A stretch of DNA of 55,002 nt from Paulinella micropora (Eukaryota > Cercozoa > Imbricatea > Euglyphida). The translations under genes and the position numbers were made by a program. The stretch covers positions 618,367 to 673,368 of the forward strand of contig BJOX01000113.1 of the NCBI GenBank assembly GCA_009731375.1, given 5' to 3'. Shown piece after piece: positions 54,144-55,002 of the stretch (positions within the stretch are counted from its first letter, which is position 1; every line of letters starts with the position of its first letter). Below the pieces are notes generated by a model. That model did not search any database. It was not told the DNA's origin and saw only the letters and a list, made by a program, of their open reading frames with translations.

Positions 54144-54153
54144 NNNNNNNNNN
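54144..54153. other. 10-N gap flanked by duplicated sequence
   Basis: TTTTTTTACTTATTCAA occurs directly before and again after the N-run, suggesting two contig ends that overlap rather than a real gap. Similar 10-N placeholders stand at 13,204, 30,814, 33,369, 42,290 and 45,133. Confidence 0.8.
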
Positions 54154-54162
54154 CTACTTTTT

Positions 54163-54675
54163 TTACTTATTCAAGCACCCGCATTTAATAAATCCTTTGA
54201 ATTGCCCACAAAGTTCGCAATACTTTAATCTCTTTATGAGGCAAGTCTTATGATAATACTTGTCTCTGTTTGGATATTTTTCTACGATCTTTTTCGGAAT
54301 TGCCCTATTGCTATTACAATAGCAACAAAATTTAATGTTTGGATTGTCAAGGGTCCGAATAAGCAATGACAAGTCTTCGTTCATTTTATCGTTCTTAAAC
54401 CGCTTGATACATTCAGAGCCAAGCACCATTTCGTTTCCGTTTTTTACATTTTTTATAATGTAGTTCTTCGTAATCTCGTGTGAGCAACAACAATATTGTT
54501 GTTCCCCGTTTTCTATACTTTCCACAAGTTTCCAGTCGTTCTTGTTCCACTTTCCATCGGGCGATATAAATGAAACGGCATTGACCAGATTTAGAAAATA
54601 ACTTCCGCTTACATAATCCAAATGGAGTTGTAAGTCTTCATATGTCCAATACGATCGGCGGTGAGAGGTGTCCAT
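54163..54675 (-). CDS. Multi-zinc-binding protein, unknown function
   Basis: A 170-residue protein. CCCSHEITKNYIIKN and LGSECIKRF form one Cys-His cluster of a type found in giant viruses and phages. CCYCNSNRAIP, YYHKTCL and the terminal CELCGQFKGFIKCGC form another. It looks like a zinc-ribbon protein that binds nucleic acid or protein. The last residues abut the gap region. ATG follows ATTATATAAACC. I cannot name the family. Confidence 0.7.
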   Translation of the reverse strand: MDTSHRRSYWTYEDLQLHLDYVSGSYFLNLVNAVSFISPDGKWNKNDWKLVESIENGEQQYCCCSHEITKNYIIKNVKNGNEMVLGSECIKRFKNDKMNEDLSLLIRTLDNPNIKFCCYCNSNRAIPKKIVEKYPNRDKYYHKTCLIKRLKYCELCGQFKGFIKCGCLNK

Positions 54676-54724
54676 GGTTTATATAATAGTGTATATATTT
54701 TTTTATGAAAATATATAAAATAAA

Positions 54725-54952
54725 TTATATATTATTTAACATGTTATTACGAAAAATCCTTAATTCAATTAATTCCGCTTTTTGTTTTTCATATTTCTCC
54801 TTCCGCAATAATTTTATCCTCTCTTGGTTCTTGTAATAGTATGCCTTGGCGTTCGCCCTATTCTTATCAGGATGCGCTTTCAAAAAGGCTTTTGCTCGTT
54901 CCCTTCTCCGTTGAACCACTTCTTCCTTAGTAAATTGAGGTGTCCTCGGCAT
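54725..54952 (-). CDS. Small basic protein
   Basis: A 75-residue Arg/Lys-rich helical protein (VVQRRRERAKAFLKAHPDKN ... KAELIELRIFRNN) with the N-terminus MPRTPQFTKEE. High positive charge suggests DNA binding or condensation. It resembles the repeat tails of the GIY-YIG proteins in composition but has no nuclease motif. TATATATAAGG lies upstream. The 50 nt to the end of the window hold only AT-rich DNA. Confidence 0.65.
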   Translation of the reverse strand: MPRTPQFTKEEVVQRRRERAKAFLKAHPDKNRANAKAYYYKNQERIKLLRKEKYEKQKAELIELRIFRNNMLNNI

Positions 54953-55002
54953 TATGTGTTCCTTATATATATAATAATTATATTATTTTAATTATTTTAA
55001 AT

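Larger units (their letters stand above)
31819..55002. mobile_element. Integrated polinton-like virus (left end and most of genome)
   Basis: About 23 kb of AT-rich, intronless and densely packed genes bear the PLV hallmark set: major capsid (37,983), minor capsid (37,091), FtsK/HerA packaging ATPase (40,525) and primase-SF3 helicase (51,553). Genes lie on both strands with spacers of 0-100 nt, unlike the host region. The left end is the hairpin palindrome at 31,819-32,241. No right-end repeat is seen, so the element probably continues past 55,002. Absence of PolB, an rve integrase and a protease from the visible part separates it from canonical Mavericks. Confidence 0.9.

Noticed and set aside
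31819-55002. Bacterial or phage contamination because of S74 fibre and resolvase
   Set aside because: Major and minor capsid, packaging ATPase and PrimPol-SF3 helicase are those of eukaryotic PLVs. There are no ribosome-binding sites, and the sequence is joined to an intron-bearing host gene.

Overview
The window is a piece of a eukaryotic nuclear genome, probably an alga or another protist. The evidence is interrupted genes with GT-AG introns, dense microsatellites, retrotransposons with reverse transcriptase, and an integrated eukaryotic DNA virus. I cannot name the species from sequence alone.

Positions 1-13,650 hold a plus-strand gene with about 13 exons for a multi-pass amino-acid-transporter-like protein of TMEM104 type. 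Its introns are packed with (GA)n, (CATA)n, (TATC)n and (TTA)n repeats, and one contains a decayed non-LTR retrotransposon (about 1,930-3,530). Positions 13,651-17,870 are intergenic and microsatellite DNA. A DIRS-order (Ngaro/PAT-like) tyrosine-recombinase retrotransposon lies at 17,873-24,662. It has diagnostic split direct repeats (A1-ORFs-B1-A2-B2) and is broken by frameshifts and stops. Positions 24,985-25,650 and 27,405-27,810 hold a satellite built on the palindrome TTTCAATGCATGCATTGAAA, on either side of poorly understood minus-strand coding remnants. From about 29,007 to 31,707 there is a second plus-strand multi-exon gene that I cannot identify.

From about 31.8 kb to the end of the window the composition turns AT-rich and gene-dense. 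This is an integrated polinton-like virus (PLV), lying in an intron of the second gene. It encodes a double-jelly-roll-type major capsid protein, a minor capsid (penton) protein and a packaging ATPase. It also has a primase-superfamily 3 helicase, a phospholipase A2-domain virion protein, and a 1,216-residue fibre with a C-terminal S74 self-processing chaperone. Two GIY-YIG nucleases and many small proteins complete the set. No DNA polymerase B, retroviral-type integrase or protease is visible, but the right end lies outside the window.

The most striking part is the left end of the virus. A perfect 183-nt inverted repeat (31,819-32,001 / 32,059-32,241) encloses a 57-nt centre that resolves into three consecutive hairpins, each with a 3-nt loop. 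This is the layout of an unfolded hairpin telomere, and it resembles a parvovirus-type terminal repeat with one extra arm. About 1.2 kb inside lies a gene whose R...K...R...H-x8-Y residues and spacing match TelN/TelK-type telomere resolvases (protelomerases). The inference is a PLV with covalently closed hairpin ends maintained by its own resolvase. Between palindrome and resolvase gene lie a G-run/hairpin/G-run element and a cluster of TGTCCAACC boxes, which are candidate origin or regulator sites.
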